A stretch of DNA of 64,000 bases, from the NCBI GenBank assembly GCA_022841345.1, contig JALHRR010000010.1, forward strand, positions 62,001 to 126,000, written 5' to 3'. Positions 27,401 to 35,100 of this stretch are shown here, piece by piece. The translations under genes and the position numbers were made by a program. The stretch comes from Saprospiraceae bacterium (GTDB taxonomy: Bacteria > Bacteroidota > Bacteroidia > Chitinophagales > Saprospiraceae). The first letter of the stretch is position 1. The number at the start of each line of letters is the position of its first letter. Below the pieces are notes generated by a model. The model had not been told where the DNA came from, did no database searches, and saw only the letters and a program-made list of their open reading frames with translations.

Positions 27401-29587
27401 ACACTGAGCCAAAGTCAACTGTGTAGAGTTAGCTATAATAATTGGAGGAATATTAGCCTCTTGTGTGATAGTAATCAATGTGTTTGCGTTAACACCTAAA
27501 TAGTTGATATCAGCTAACCATGCACCAGGTGTCACAGCAAGTTCATATTCAAAATAACGTGCATTAGTGCCTACTGTAGTTGAGAAAGTACCCAATACAG
27601 TAACACCAGCTCCAAATGTAACATAGTTACCTACAGGTACAGCCTCGCAATCATCAATGATTGTAAAGTTGAAGTTAACAGTAGCAGCAGGAGTACAAGC
27701 AGAAATTTCTGCAGCGTAAGCATTTGCTATGATAGTAGGAGGATTATTAGGAGCAGCTACATTAACTGTAAGTGTTGGATTAGCAGTAATACCATTATAA
27801 GTAATTAATGGGAAGAATGTACCTGCATTGACATTACCCTGAACTTCAAAGTAAACTGCGTTACAAGGTAAGCCAGCACATCCAACAGGATCAGTGAAGA
27901 AAAATCCAGCACCGTTCAAGTTAGGTAATCCTGAACCACCGCCATTGAATTGTACGTTTGCAATATTGATAGGAGCACAATCATCAGTGATTGTAAAGCT
28001 ATATATTGTATTTGTAGAAGTCTGGCAATGAGGTATTGTTGCAGTTCCTGCATTAGCATAAATAATTGGTGGAGCATCGATATTGCTGGCAACAACTTGT
28101 ACAATCTGATCGATAAATCCAACATTACCAAATGCATCTGTATATGAAGCAGATATCAAGTAGTTACCAACTGCAGGGAAGGTTACGAAATATTCACGGT
28201 AATTGTTACCTGTGAAGTTAAGAACTCCAACTGCACCACCAAAGTTAACTATAAGGTTAGCGAAATTCACATTATTCTGATCGCAAAGATCATCAACCTG
28301 GAATGTAATTACACCAGTAACAGATGTCTGACATTCACTTATCACAAACTGAGAGTTACCGATAATAGTAACAACAGGATCAGTGTTGTCAGGGACAGTC
28401 ATGATCATGGTAAGATTTGTCAAGTTACCGGCAATATCGCGGCCTGTAACAGTGATAGTAGAAGTACCTGTAGACCAGAATACATCAAGTAAATAAAATC
28501 CGAATCCATCAGGAGTAACTGTAACTTGAGTTCCTGGAATAATTGTAGCTGGAACTGTAACCGCAGTAGCAGTCACTGCATTCAATGCATTGATAAAGCC
28601 ATCACAGTTGTCAAATCCAAAAACAAAATATTCATCCTGGCGACCACAAGCTCCTTCCGGAACTGGGTTGTTACCAAAGTTAACTGTAGTTCCCTGAGGA
28701 GTTAAAGGATCATTATCTGCAAGGACATTACCCAGTACATCTGTAATAGTATATATAGGTGCAACCAGATCAATTCCATTAGGAACACAAACTACAATAA
28801 CTACAGGATCTACAGGTGGGTTACAAGTTCCGGTTTCTGTAACTGTTACAGTGTAACAACCAGCTCCTGCATTTCCAAAAAAGAATCCACCAGCAGGAAA
28901 ACCAATGTAAGTTGTAACAGTCGTAAGAGGAGGCGTAGATCCTGCCGGGCCTGAACCTGCAATTGGAGTTGCATTTACAGTGTAAGTACCTGCGCAAGTA
29001 GAACCATTAGTAACAGTAACAGTAAAGCTACCATTAGGTGTATAGCCAGGGCTTGCAAATGGGCAAGAAGGCGCTACTGTAGTGGCTGTAACTGTATACT
29101 GTGCATCCAGTGTCTGGAAAGGCGCAGAAGCAGTACAAGTAGAAACGTTGTTTGGCGGAGCAATACCGTCGCAAGTTTCACTTACAAACCACTGAAGCGA
29201 TGTTCCCGGAGGTAAACCACTTACGTTAACAGTAACTTGAGAGCCTACAATACTCACACCTGTAACAGGTGCATTAAAAGTAGGTACACCTCCAAAGTTA
29301 CATACTGTGGTGGTAAATAAAGCCTGACCGCCCTGAGGACAGCCTGAAGCTTCTAAGGTCATACCAACACCACCTACAGTAATAGTCCAGCAATTGTCAA
29401 GCGGAGTATTAGGTGCTGTGGATGTCCATCTCAGAGATGCAGTGTTCTGGCCAATGTTTAGCGTCGTCAAAGCTGACGGCGCAGCACATTGTGCCATTGC
29501 ACTTTGCACTCCGAGGACCATCATCAGTACAGTAAGTACCGATGCAAGGCCACGAAAAGCATTAAAAGTAAAGTTCGTCTTTTTCAT
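21437..29587 (-). CDS. 2716-aa FN3/HYR protein with dockerin-like, cohesin-like and T9SS sorting domains
   Basis: The signal peptide is residues 1-32 (VLTVLMMVLGVQSAMAQC). A fibronectin III-like domain (~33-155) is followed by Ig-like units. Three tandem ~100-aa modules with PPxIxAN...C...DDC start near residues 500, 613 and 711; the left-edge paralogue has one. A ~120-residue beta-rich insertion (~985-1110; FTGAFAPANWTTI start) is absent from that paralogue. Long HYR-type Cys-rich modules follow, then WPADL...RRWKVIDWC. The C-terminal cassette has dockerin loops (NDNALNGVTTAD and canonical DANGSGTISAAD, ~2360-2415), FVSIKVGDVNGSA, a cohesin-like domain (~2495-2620), and a type A sorting domain (~2632-2716; FQNEPNPFANET, GKVVRLIEG). 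Asn, Phe, Tyr and Ile codons often end in C near the 3' end, which suggests high expression. It lies 28 bp after a 151-aa secreted protein gene, probably in the same operon. Confidence 0.95.
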   Translation of the reverse strand: MKKTNFTFNAFRGLASVLTVLMMVLGVQSAMAQCAAPSALTTLNIGQNTASLRWTSTAPNTPLDNCWTITVGGVGMTLEASGCPQGGQALFTTTVCNFGGVPTFNAPVTGVSIVGSQVTVNVSGLPPGTSLQWFVSETCDGIAPPNNVSTCTASAPFQTLDAQYTVTATTVAPSCPFASPGYTPNGSFTVTVTNGSTCAGTYTVNATPIAGSGPAGSTPPLTTVTTYIGFPAGGFFFGNAGAGCYTVTVTETGTCNPPVDPVVIVVCVPNGIDLVAPIYTITDVLGNVLADNDPLTPQGTTVNFGNNPVPEGACGRQDEYFVFGFDNCDGFINALNAVTATAVTVPATIIPGTQVTVTPDGFGFYLLDVFWSTGTSTITVTGRDIAGNLTNLTMIMTVPDNTDPVVTIIGNSQFVISECQTSVTGVITFQVDDLCDQNNVNFANLIVNFGGAVGVLNFTGNNYREYFVTFPAVGNYLISASYTDAFGNVGFIDQIVQVVASNIDAPPIIYANAGTATIPHCQTSTNTIYSFTITDDCAPINIANVQFNGGGSGLPNLNGAGFFFTDPVGCAGLPCNAVYFEVQGNVNAGTFFPLITYNGITANPTLTVNVAAPNNPPTIIANAYAAEISACTPAATVNFNFTIIDDCEAVPVGNYVTFGAGVTVLGTFSTTVGTNARYFEYELAVTPGAWLADINYLGVNANTLITITQEANIPPIIIANSTQLTLAQCTTTGQITYSATIIDDCDPINAAGVTISFNPAAGVTVGAPTVTPLGPTSANISWPLTLTAGVRTATISYLGRTVTAVITTIGQPDLVAPVIVYPAQDIIVNLDPCGPSTALVTFEASAIDNCSVTAFTVTLPVGTSGAVILPSAGGSRIQLSAIPGTYNIILTATDGAGNVRQEDFRIIVTQAPAPQTNLACIANVNITLDGDCERLITAEMLLSGNFGCLDNDDFVITIDGVETDIVSGCGTYQYMIQQPSTPQVTTGFTGAFAPANWTTITPAGYANAVATVTPTTITLTSPDGAGCANLASSASIAFPTSGNVSFNYNYVNPDPGFEVFIITVNNGVITQLGTTGSGTFNRAMNAGDVLLIRAQSSDCVFGAATATITNFSFVFVPVVITQPCWGTLLVEDKTAPELVCDVPCSEPFGFGADDGAQEFDYLQANSFNGSGSIFTYNSPPACLSFLPGVNPPNGNKLYFSVPFTVSATGSYTFNFAHVLPASCNLVLTNDAIAMVYTGAFNPAAPCANLVGGGDDGAGLMPVFTVNLNAGTQYTLVYATWGNVANPFVIPPQFAGFCINFSWNVTAGPGDVVLNNIFVETDCTIGCTEIAQLRAATTLAQLRDLGLTDPVATDNCDVNPITFTVGPVSSSDVCDDRFVPITYTVSDVCGNVTTCVRQVFVDRDDLGAVCGNLRNYDFLDLEGFECNEEGVFGGWRGDGRTPYSNPRPEADPTINYAGTGSPANQSCNIQCAYTDINIPICGEFGARTARKILRRWTCVDWCLPSNQVVECTQLIKVADHNGPVITLVNPDVVEANFYACEYRIRFAQPVVEDGCSGVVSVSISSPSFVGGPFTAPFFPAQANQFRVLPVGVHTITYTAVDGCGNVSTLVRTLELRDITPPIAVCEKFRVVSLGGDCKARIYAEAFDDGSYDNCEIVRMEVARKRGNPNSPCAPGAIDSTQIFGGGFGPFVEFCCADLTNSGNRHIVFFRVVDAAGNSNVCMVEVEVQDKLPPTMVAPPDITVDCRYHFDFNDSISRANLFGTVIIGDQTRRLLPSPNPFVAARQADRCNRIQNYPGNNPGAPAVFLDGAAFDNCFPIVPANQNPQQTCALRVTESVVGDLVCRTSVNGPILRVFTVTDNYGNIARCTQQITVTNLYPFNSGENLPGIVYQGDGPDRGFYLVYRQIQGASGAYESNYGQQYQFPVRGPFEGPLPTVPQFLLSCDPAPGITPLGSNGPGIDGKRRFRLRPINPAYPNCNRIDIVWPADLEVDVCGSALTPDSLAANPRLVVGARPYIYREDLCAQVGMTYDQWEFDFDAGCKKIIRRWKVIDWCQEFSVLNPWMWDQIIKVIDLQAPVITADPITHCFEGSCNPQTQFFPLRATATDNCADCNEIRWEWEVFPFGNRTSPIRRVDLPGESPNNQPRGCEITVDRVWPATPDNGPAHIIKWVAEDGCGNKTIREVEFRIRDCKKPTPVCYFGLSTDLMPATSTVPIQAVLWNAGSFDNCTLDPSLRFRAIRSADNPNGDVPGPGNTTLVFGCEDLGTVSIQLWVGDENGNWDYCETFINVQNNMGAECDDVDFADIAGALLSETTSVGVEFVSVKVTTLSKIYTSTSDVQGNYTLSVPMHETYTIEPARNDNALNGVTTADITLIQRHILGNGALANEYKLIAADANGSGTISAADLVDIRKVILDKAPMFGVGKSWRFVPTEFEFENPANPFTPAFPENRVINPLMDDMMNEGFVSIKVGDVNGSAAYNSASFNGGNNRSGVSFDFVVDEISMKKGNEYKVDFRAADIADIAGYQYTMNFNVDMLDFVGFEAGKLNVTEEHFGFSRLDIGRITSSWNANAPLDLNSDDVLFTLTFRAKSNATLSEAISINSSRIAAEAYTADVNTINLGLVFNTGNGTVSAATYELFQNEPNPFANETKISFSLPEAMNATIRVFDVTGKVVRLIEGDFAKGLNNVIVKKSDLPNAGVLYYQLEAGDFKATKKMVIID

Positions 29588-29615
29588 GTGTTAGGGATTT
29601 GGTTAAATAAGTTAT

Positions 29616-30071
29616 TTAACTTTTTAATAAGTCGGTCAATTCATTACGTAACAAAGTAGCAGCTTCTAAGCTAGGGCTACCAGGGTATCTTGCGATGAGT
29701 CTTTCATAAGCCTCATTTAGAGCCTGGGTAGTGTTGTTAACTTTTTGAGCTGTAAGTGTACCTGAAGTGTTCAGGGTAGTCGTCAAAGTACCATGAACAT
29801 CATTGAAATACTCGCATCTAAGCTGGTTAGCTCTAGAAGCGACTTGGTGCGGCGTGCCATTAGGAGCAGGGTAAACGCAATTAGCAGCGCTAACAGTACT
29901 GTAGCGAGTTTTTACGCGAATAACCGCTTCTTGACCTTGAACAAGAGACTGAGCCTGAGTTTCGCTTACACTTACTACTACCATAAAACAGATAAGTAGA
30001 AACGCAGAACTTAACCCAGCTTTAGCCATCTTACCGATCTTCGAAAGAAGATTTTGGTTCGTTGCAATCAT
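29616..30071 (-). CDS. Small secreted protein of unknown function, operon partner of the 2716-aa giant
   Basis: The product is 151 aa with a long signal peptide (charged start, then SSAFLLICFMVVVSVSETQAQ), so the mature protein is about 110 aa. The mature part has two cysteines (SAANCVYP and QLRCEYF), possibly a disulfide pair. It then has a Thr/Asn-rich stretch and a helical C-terminus (TQALNEAYERLIARYPGSPS...LRNELTDLLKS). There is no T9SS sorting domain. I do not recognise the family. The 28-bp gap to the giant gene and shared orientation suggest co-transcription, perhaps as a periplasmic or surface partner (inference). Confidence 0.8.
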   Translation of the reverse strand: MIATNQNLLSKIGKMAKAGLSSAFLLICFMVVVSVSETQAQSLVQGQEAVIRVKTRYSTVSAANCVYPAPNGTPHQVASRANQLRCEYFNDVHGTLTTTLNTSGTLTAQKVNNTTQALNEAYERLIARYPGSPSLEAATLLRNELTDLLKS

Positions 30072-30181
30072 AGCTTTTAGTTTTGGTTAAAAAAATTTGC
30101 AAATAAAAAAATAAATAAAAACACTATTAGGACGTGAGTCAACACGACGAAATACAAAATTCACTGTAGTTTTCTTTACGA

Positions 30182-30240
30182 GGCCTTGAGTTAGGTATAG
30201 ACGGACTGATCGTAATAAGGCCCGAAGGTAGATACTTCGG
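30182..30240 (-). promoter_or_regulatory. Structured leader: two nested or adjacent inverted repeats
   Basis: GGCCTT (30182-30187) pairs with AAGGCC (30217-30222). Immediately next to it is the hairpin CCGAAG...CTTCGG (30222-30240) with a 7-nt loop. Neither is followed by a U-tract in either direction, so a leader structure for the 29616-30071 operon is more likely than a terminator. Confidence 0.35.
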
Positions 30241-30429
30241 ACAAATTATACAATCTTTATATCAATTAAATTTTAAATATCGAAACTTCAATCATTAGTT
30301 TATTTTATTCCAATATCTTTTACATTAATTAAATACTTAATATGTCTAATCCTATACCACTTTCGTGATCGTTATTGTTTAAATTCAAATACTGTGCCAA
30401 AAACACATCACATGAGAAAAAGCTGTAAT

Positions 30430-30495
30430 TTATTTTTTGAAGCCCTGTGTATTGTATTCAATTACAGGTACTTCGGAAAGGTGAGCTTTGTTCAT
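30430..30495 (-). CDS. Candidate 21-aa peptide downstream of a TATATTTG box
   Basis: ATG at 30495 opens a frame of 21 codons (MNKAHLSEVPVIEY... ending GFKK) to TAA. It starts about 18 nt after the TATATTTG box, a spacing like that of the lipoprotein gene at 49741. There is no recognised family and no ribosome-binding evidence. It could equally be part of an untranslated leader. Confidence 0.25.
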   Translation of the reverse strand: MNKAHLSEVPVIEYNTQGFKK

Positions 30496-30512
30496 GAGTC
30501 GTTATTGCATGG

Positions 30513-30520
30513 CAAATATA
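30513..30520 (-). promoter_or_regulatory. -7 box (TATATTTG) about 440 nt upstream of the 151-aa gene
   Basis: The complement of CAAATATA is a perfect TAnnTTTG. No -33 TTTG is seen at the expected distance. It would drive either a long structured leader or a small transcript. Confidence 0.35.
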
Positions 30521-30720
30521 ACAGTTATTCACTGTGATGCTTCAGGATGCTGTAAGTTTTTCTATTAAAATTTGAATTAATTGGAACCCGAATATCATAT
30601 ACAATTTTTTCATTCTATCTAAATTACTGAAAGTAAACACAGTCTAATAGAAATATCCTGAATCACGTCATTGAGGACCAATTGTTAATATTCAAATAAT
30701 TTATATTTAAGCTCAAAAAA

Positions 30721-31785
30721 TCAACCGATTACTTCTAATCTGAATGGCTTCAAATCAGAGAATTTAATCTGGATATCCGTGTCGCATGCCCAGCATCCTG
30801 CATTGTTACTAATTATCACTTTATATGGAATTCCTGTTTCCACCTCGGAGAGCTTGAAACGTTTGAGCACATCAGGATTAACAGGATTTAAAGGAATAAA
30901 TTCAAAAAACAACCCACTATTGACATTGAGCAAAACCTCATTGGAGTTAAGCCGATCCTGAAATGCCCAACATCCTAAAGGTGAAACAAACATTTTCAAA
31001 TATGAAACTCCTTCCTCTATATTATGTGAGTAGATCTCCGCTTGTGAGGTCATACTATCGATGTTCCAAACAACAGTTGACAGTTTTGGAAACACGGCTT
31101 TCATCGATTGTACACTGCTATAAGCGAGAACTTCATTTCTATATACTGTCATTAATTCCGGTGAACCAATAATAAGTCTGATATCCTGGTCTATTGTTTT
31201 TACCAAATCCCTCTCCTGCATTTCTTTGCCAGGAGATATCTCCGTCCACATAACATTACTTTTGAGCCAGGCTGGAATTTTTTGTGTATAGATCCAGTTC
31301 ACATCGCCAGTTTGAATTCCACCTGATTTATGTGAATGATGTGATTTGGTCAGGAACAGAATTTTACCCTTAAACAATTTATGCTGATCAATCCAATCCA
31401 CCTGATTGAAAAGAAGCATTTTCAGACCATCAAAATACCCGGGAAGACTTTCTTTGGTTACAGGAATCAAATCCTGAGGGTTTTTGTCTGAATGCAATAA
31501 ATACTTAGGGCGTCCCGGCCAGAGAATATCTTTACCTCCTTGCTTAATTTGCTGAACAAATACCTGCAGGTCAGAAATACGGCTGAGCGGGATCAGATGT
31601 CTGAAATCATAATAAGTAACAATCTTGTGAAAATTGTGCTGTTTTCCAAACTGCGTAAGAGATGCTTTATTGATCAGCAGCTTCATCATTTTCTCTTGTG
31701 ATTCCAAAGCATGATGGCTCCATTGGGCAGTATATTTCGTGACCCGGCGAGCGTAAGTTTTTATGATGGCTGATTTGATTCCCAT
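30721..31785 (-). CDS. Truncated, degenerate GH3-family (acyl-adenylate ligase fold) protein
   Basis: The length is 354 aa, against about 500 for bacterial GH3 proteins. The N-terminal pattern (helical start, FGKQHNFHKIVTYYDFRHLIPL, then DLQVFVQQIKQGG), the segment LLNVNSGLFFEFIPLN and IPYKVIISNNAG match the GH3 family fold. The adenylation motifs are altered: the SSGTT nucleotide loop reads HSDKNPQ, the YxAxEG region reads MFVSPLG with no glutamate, and the GLWRYxxGD region reads GCWACDTD. The protein stops at FRLEVIG, where family members continue into a C-terminal lid domain. It probably does not ligate substrates and may be decaying or repurposed. The upstream gene is mfd, 334 bp away. 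Confidence 0.75.
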   Translation of the reverse strand: MGIKSAIIKTYARRVTKYTAQWSHHALESQEKMMKLLINKASLTQFGKQHNFHKIVTYYDFRHLIPLSRISDLQVFVQQIKQGGKDILWPGRPKYLLHSDKNPQDLIPVTKESLPGYFDGLKMLLFNQVDWIDQHKLFKGKILFLTKSHHSHKSGGIQTGDVNWIYTQKIPAWLKSNVMWTEISPGKEMQERDLVKTIDQDIRLIIGSPELMTVYRNEVLAYSSVQSMKAVFPKLSTVVWNIDSMTSQAEIYSHNIEEGVSYLKMFVSPLGCWAFQDRLNSNEVLLNVNSGLFFEFIPLNPVNPDVLKRFKLSEVETGIPYKVIISNNAGCWACDTDIQIKFSDLKPFRLEVIG

Positions 31786-32119
31786 AGTGTGTAACTATTA
31801 TAAAACAATATTAAGAAGAAAGCCAAATTACACTTCATTTATAATGGAGAAATAGTAATCGTCTTTCTTATAAAATTCATTAAGCAATTATTCTGACCTG
31901 AATCTTTCCATAAGCCTGGCAGATTAATAAATTTTACTTCTTCAGACAAAGTAAGGTAAAAGCTGTGTGATTATGTTTCTTTACCCTGTATTGTATCCGG
32001 GTTAGCAAAGGTTTTACCTGTCAAACTGCGTTTTGTTTATTTCTCTTGTCCGGGAATTCAGAATAATTGATCAATACAAATATAGTCCAAGCTTTGAATT
32101 GAGCAAGTAAGATTTTTTA
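31786..32119. other. 334-bp intergenic region between mfd and the GH3-like gene
   Basis: No gene is seen. It contains a TTG-N19-TATATTTG promoter directly past the mfd stop, which would give a leader of about 285 nt for the GH3-like gene. Confidence 0.5.
32077..32106 (-). promoter_or_regulatory. Promoter TTG-N19-TATATTTG
   Basis: On the minus strand, TTG (complement of CAA at 32104-32106) is separated by 19 nt from TATATTTG (complement of 32077-32084). Spacing and both elements fit the Bacteroidota consensus. Confidence 0.5.
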
Positions 32120-35100
32120 TTAGCTGAGTGCTAATTCCTCCAGGCGGGCATGAACCATTTCCAAAAAATTACGGGCCTGTTCAATATTACGAACTCCATC
32201 TTTGACAAGGTAAAGAATCTTATTATTATTCTTCAGGGTTATTCCCAGCTTTTGTCCATCTGTGGCAAAGAATGACATTAGCTGATTAAAATATTCAGAC
32301 TCAAAGAATGGTGATTGCGGGTTGTTAACAAAATAACAAGCCAGCTTCCGATTTTTCAATATAACTCTCTCAAATGCCATCTTTCTGGCAATCCACCTCA
32401 ATCGCAATCCTTCAAAAAGGGCAAGGACCTGAGCAGGAAGGGGACCAAAACGATCTTCTAATTTCTCCGCAAAGGCAGTAATACCTTCTTCGGTTTCAAT
32501 TCCATCCAACTCAGAATACAGGCTTAATCTTTCCTGAATGCTGGTCACATAAAGATTCGGAATATGCATCTCATTGTCTGTGTCAATTTGAATATTGGTC
32601 ACATATTTTCTATCCTTTTCCAATTCTTCCCTGAAAAGATCTTTATATTCTGTCTGTTTCAATTCCTGAATGGCTTCTTCCAGGATTTTCTGATAGGTGT
32701 CGTATCCCACGTCTGAGATAAATCCACTTTGTTCTCCTCCCAGCAGATTTCCTGCTCCTCTGATATCCATATCTCTCATAGCAATATTGAATCCACTCCC
32801 CAGTTCTGTAAATTCCTCCAGGGTCTTCAATCTCTTCCTTGCCTCTTGTGTCAAAACTGATAATGGAGGGCTGAATAAATAGCAGAATGCTTTCCTGTTG
32901 GAACGCCCTACCCTACCTCTTAACTGGTGAAGGTCACTCAGTCCGAATTGATGCGCGTTGCTAATGATAATAGTATTGACATTAGGGATATCCAGTCCGG
33001 TTTCAATAATATTTGTACAAACCAACACATCATATTTTCCTTCAATAAAATCCACCAAAGTTGTTTCCAGTGCTTTGGGATCCATTTGTCCATGCACAGT
33101 GACAACGCTTACATCAGGACATATTTTTGTAATCATGGCTGCCATTTCAGCCAGCGACTTGACCCTGTTGTGTACAAAGAAAACTTGCCCACCCCTGTTC
33201 ACTTCGAAGTAGATAGAATCTCTCACTATGTCATCATTAAAAACTCTTACTTCTGTTTGAATGGGTTGTCTGTTTGGCGGGGGCGTTCTCATGATGGACA
33301 AATCCCTTGCAGCCATCAGAGAAAATTGAAGTGTTCTTGGAATTGGCGTAGCTGTCAGGGTAAGTGTATCGACGTTGATTTTGAAATGACGCAGGCGCTC
33401 CTTGGCAGCGACACCAAATTTTTGCTCTTCATCTATAATTAATAAGCCCAGATCTTTGAACTGAAGTTCTTTATTGAGTATAGCATGCGTACCAATCAGG
33501 ATATCGACTTTGCCTTCTTTTGCAAATTCGAAAGTTGCCTTTTTTTCTGCCAAAGATCTGAATCGATTCACATAATCTACTCTGACACCAAATTCTTTCA
33601 ATCTGTCATTGAATGTTTTAAAATGCTGAAGTGCCAGAATAGTCGTAGGTACCAAAACAGCCACCTGCTTGCCATCCACCACAGCTTTGAATGCAGCCCG
33701 AATGGCGACCTCTGTTTTACCAAATCCAACATCACCACAAATCAGGCGATCCATAGGATAAGGCTTCATCATATCATCCTTGGTATCGTTGGTTGATTTC
33801 AGCTGATCCGGAGTATCTTCGTAGATGAAGGAAGCTTCCAGTTCATTTTGCAAATAGCCATCCGGCGAGAAAGCAAATCCTTTTGAAGCTCTTCTTTTGG
33901 CGTATAGTTTTATCAATTCAGCCGCAATGTCTTTGACTTTCTTTTTGGTACGGCTTTTAAGCGTTTTCCAGGCATCAGAACCTAATTTATGAAGCTTTGG
34001 CTCAGTACCTTCTTTACCTACATATTTTGATATTTTATGCAAAGAGTTGATCCCCACGTACAAAAGATCATTGTTTTGATATACAAGCCGGACAGCTTCC
34101 TGAATTTGGCCATTAATATCCAATTTTTCCAAACCCGAATATCTGCCTACGCCGTGATCAATGTGGGTTACAAAATCGCCTGGCTGTAATTCACGAAGGA
34201 GCTTGAGATTCATGGCCAGCTCTCTGCTAAAGCGCTTGCGCAATCTGAAAGTATGGTAACGCTGGAATATCTGATGGTCCGTGTAGCATGCAATTTTTAT
34301 ATCCTCATCTATGAAGCCCTGATGGATGGAGATCATGACAGGCTTCCAGGAAATGTCTGCATTCAGGTCCTCAAAAATGCTGTAGAAACGCTCGACCTGA
34401 CGCGCATTGTCCGTAAAGATAAAATTCTTGTATCCTCTCTTGTCATTTAACCTTAAATCCTCAATCAGCAAATTGAATTGCTTATTAAATGTGGGCTGCG
34501 GTTTACCCCGAAATGTCACGGTGTTTTTGACAGGTATGGAAGAAGCTGATTTATTCATTTGAATAATGGAAAAATCGCTCATCTCATTGTGAAGTTCGCC
34601 GGGTGTGACGAATACTCTGTCTCTGAGAATTTCTTTGAGAACTTCGTCCTCAACCAGTGATAATTGATCAGCATATTGGGAAGCTGAATCAAAACAAAAC
34701 TGCAGGCGATCCAAAATGAAATCATAATCCTGAATCCAAATTGTTGTGTTAGAAGGAAGCACTTTGAACAAGGAAACTTTTTGATCCCTGGAAAATTTTG
34801 TATTGATATTTGGTACGATTAAAACACGGGCTATATTCCTTTTGGACAGCTGATCCATGGGGTCGAAAAGCCGGATAGTTTCTACTGTTTCATCAAACAT
34901 TTCAACTCTGTATGGCCATTCATTTCCAAAAGAATAAATATCAACAATGCCACCTCTGATGGAAAACTGACCGGGTTCGTACACAAAGTCAGTTCTTTCA
35001 AAGCCATACTCTACGAGGATCTCAATCAGAAAATTCAGGTCAAGGATTTCGCCTGTTGCTATTTCAATTCTGGATTCATTCAATACTTCAGGAGATACGA

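Larger units (their letters stand above)
30072..30720. other. 649-bp intergenic region with structured leader and promoter-like box
   Basis: No long gene is present. It contains a hairpin-rich segment (30182-30240), a TATATTTG box (30513-30520) and a 21-codon open frame just after that box. No remnant of the missing GH3 C-terminal domain was recognisable downstream of the GH3 stop. Confidence 0.5.

Noticed and set aside
30241-30720. Search for the missing GH3 C-terminal domain downstream of the stop
   Set aside because: The downstream sequence is AT-rich with stops in the frames I read and no GH3 lid motif.
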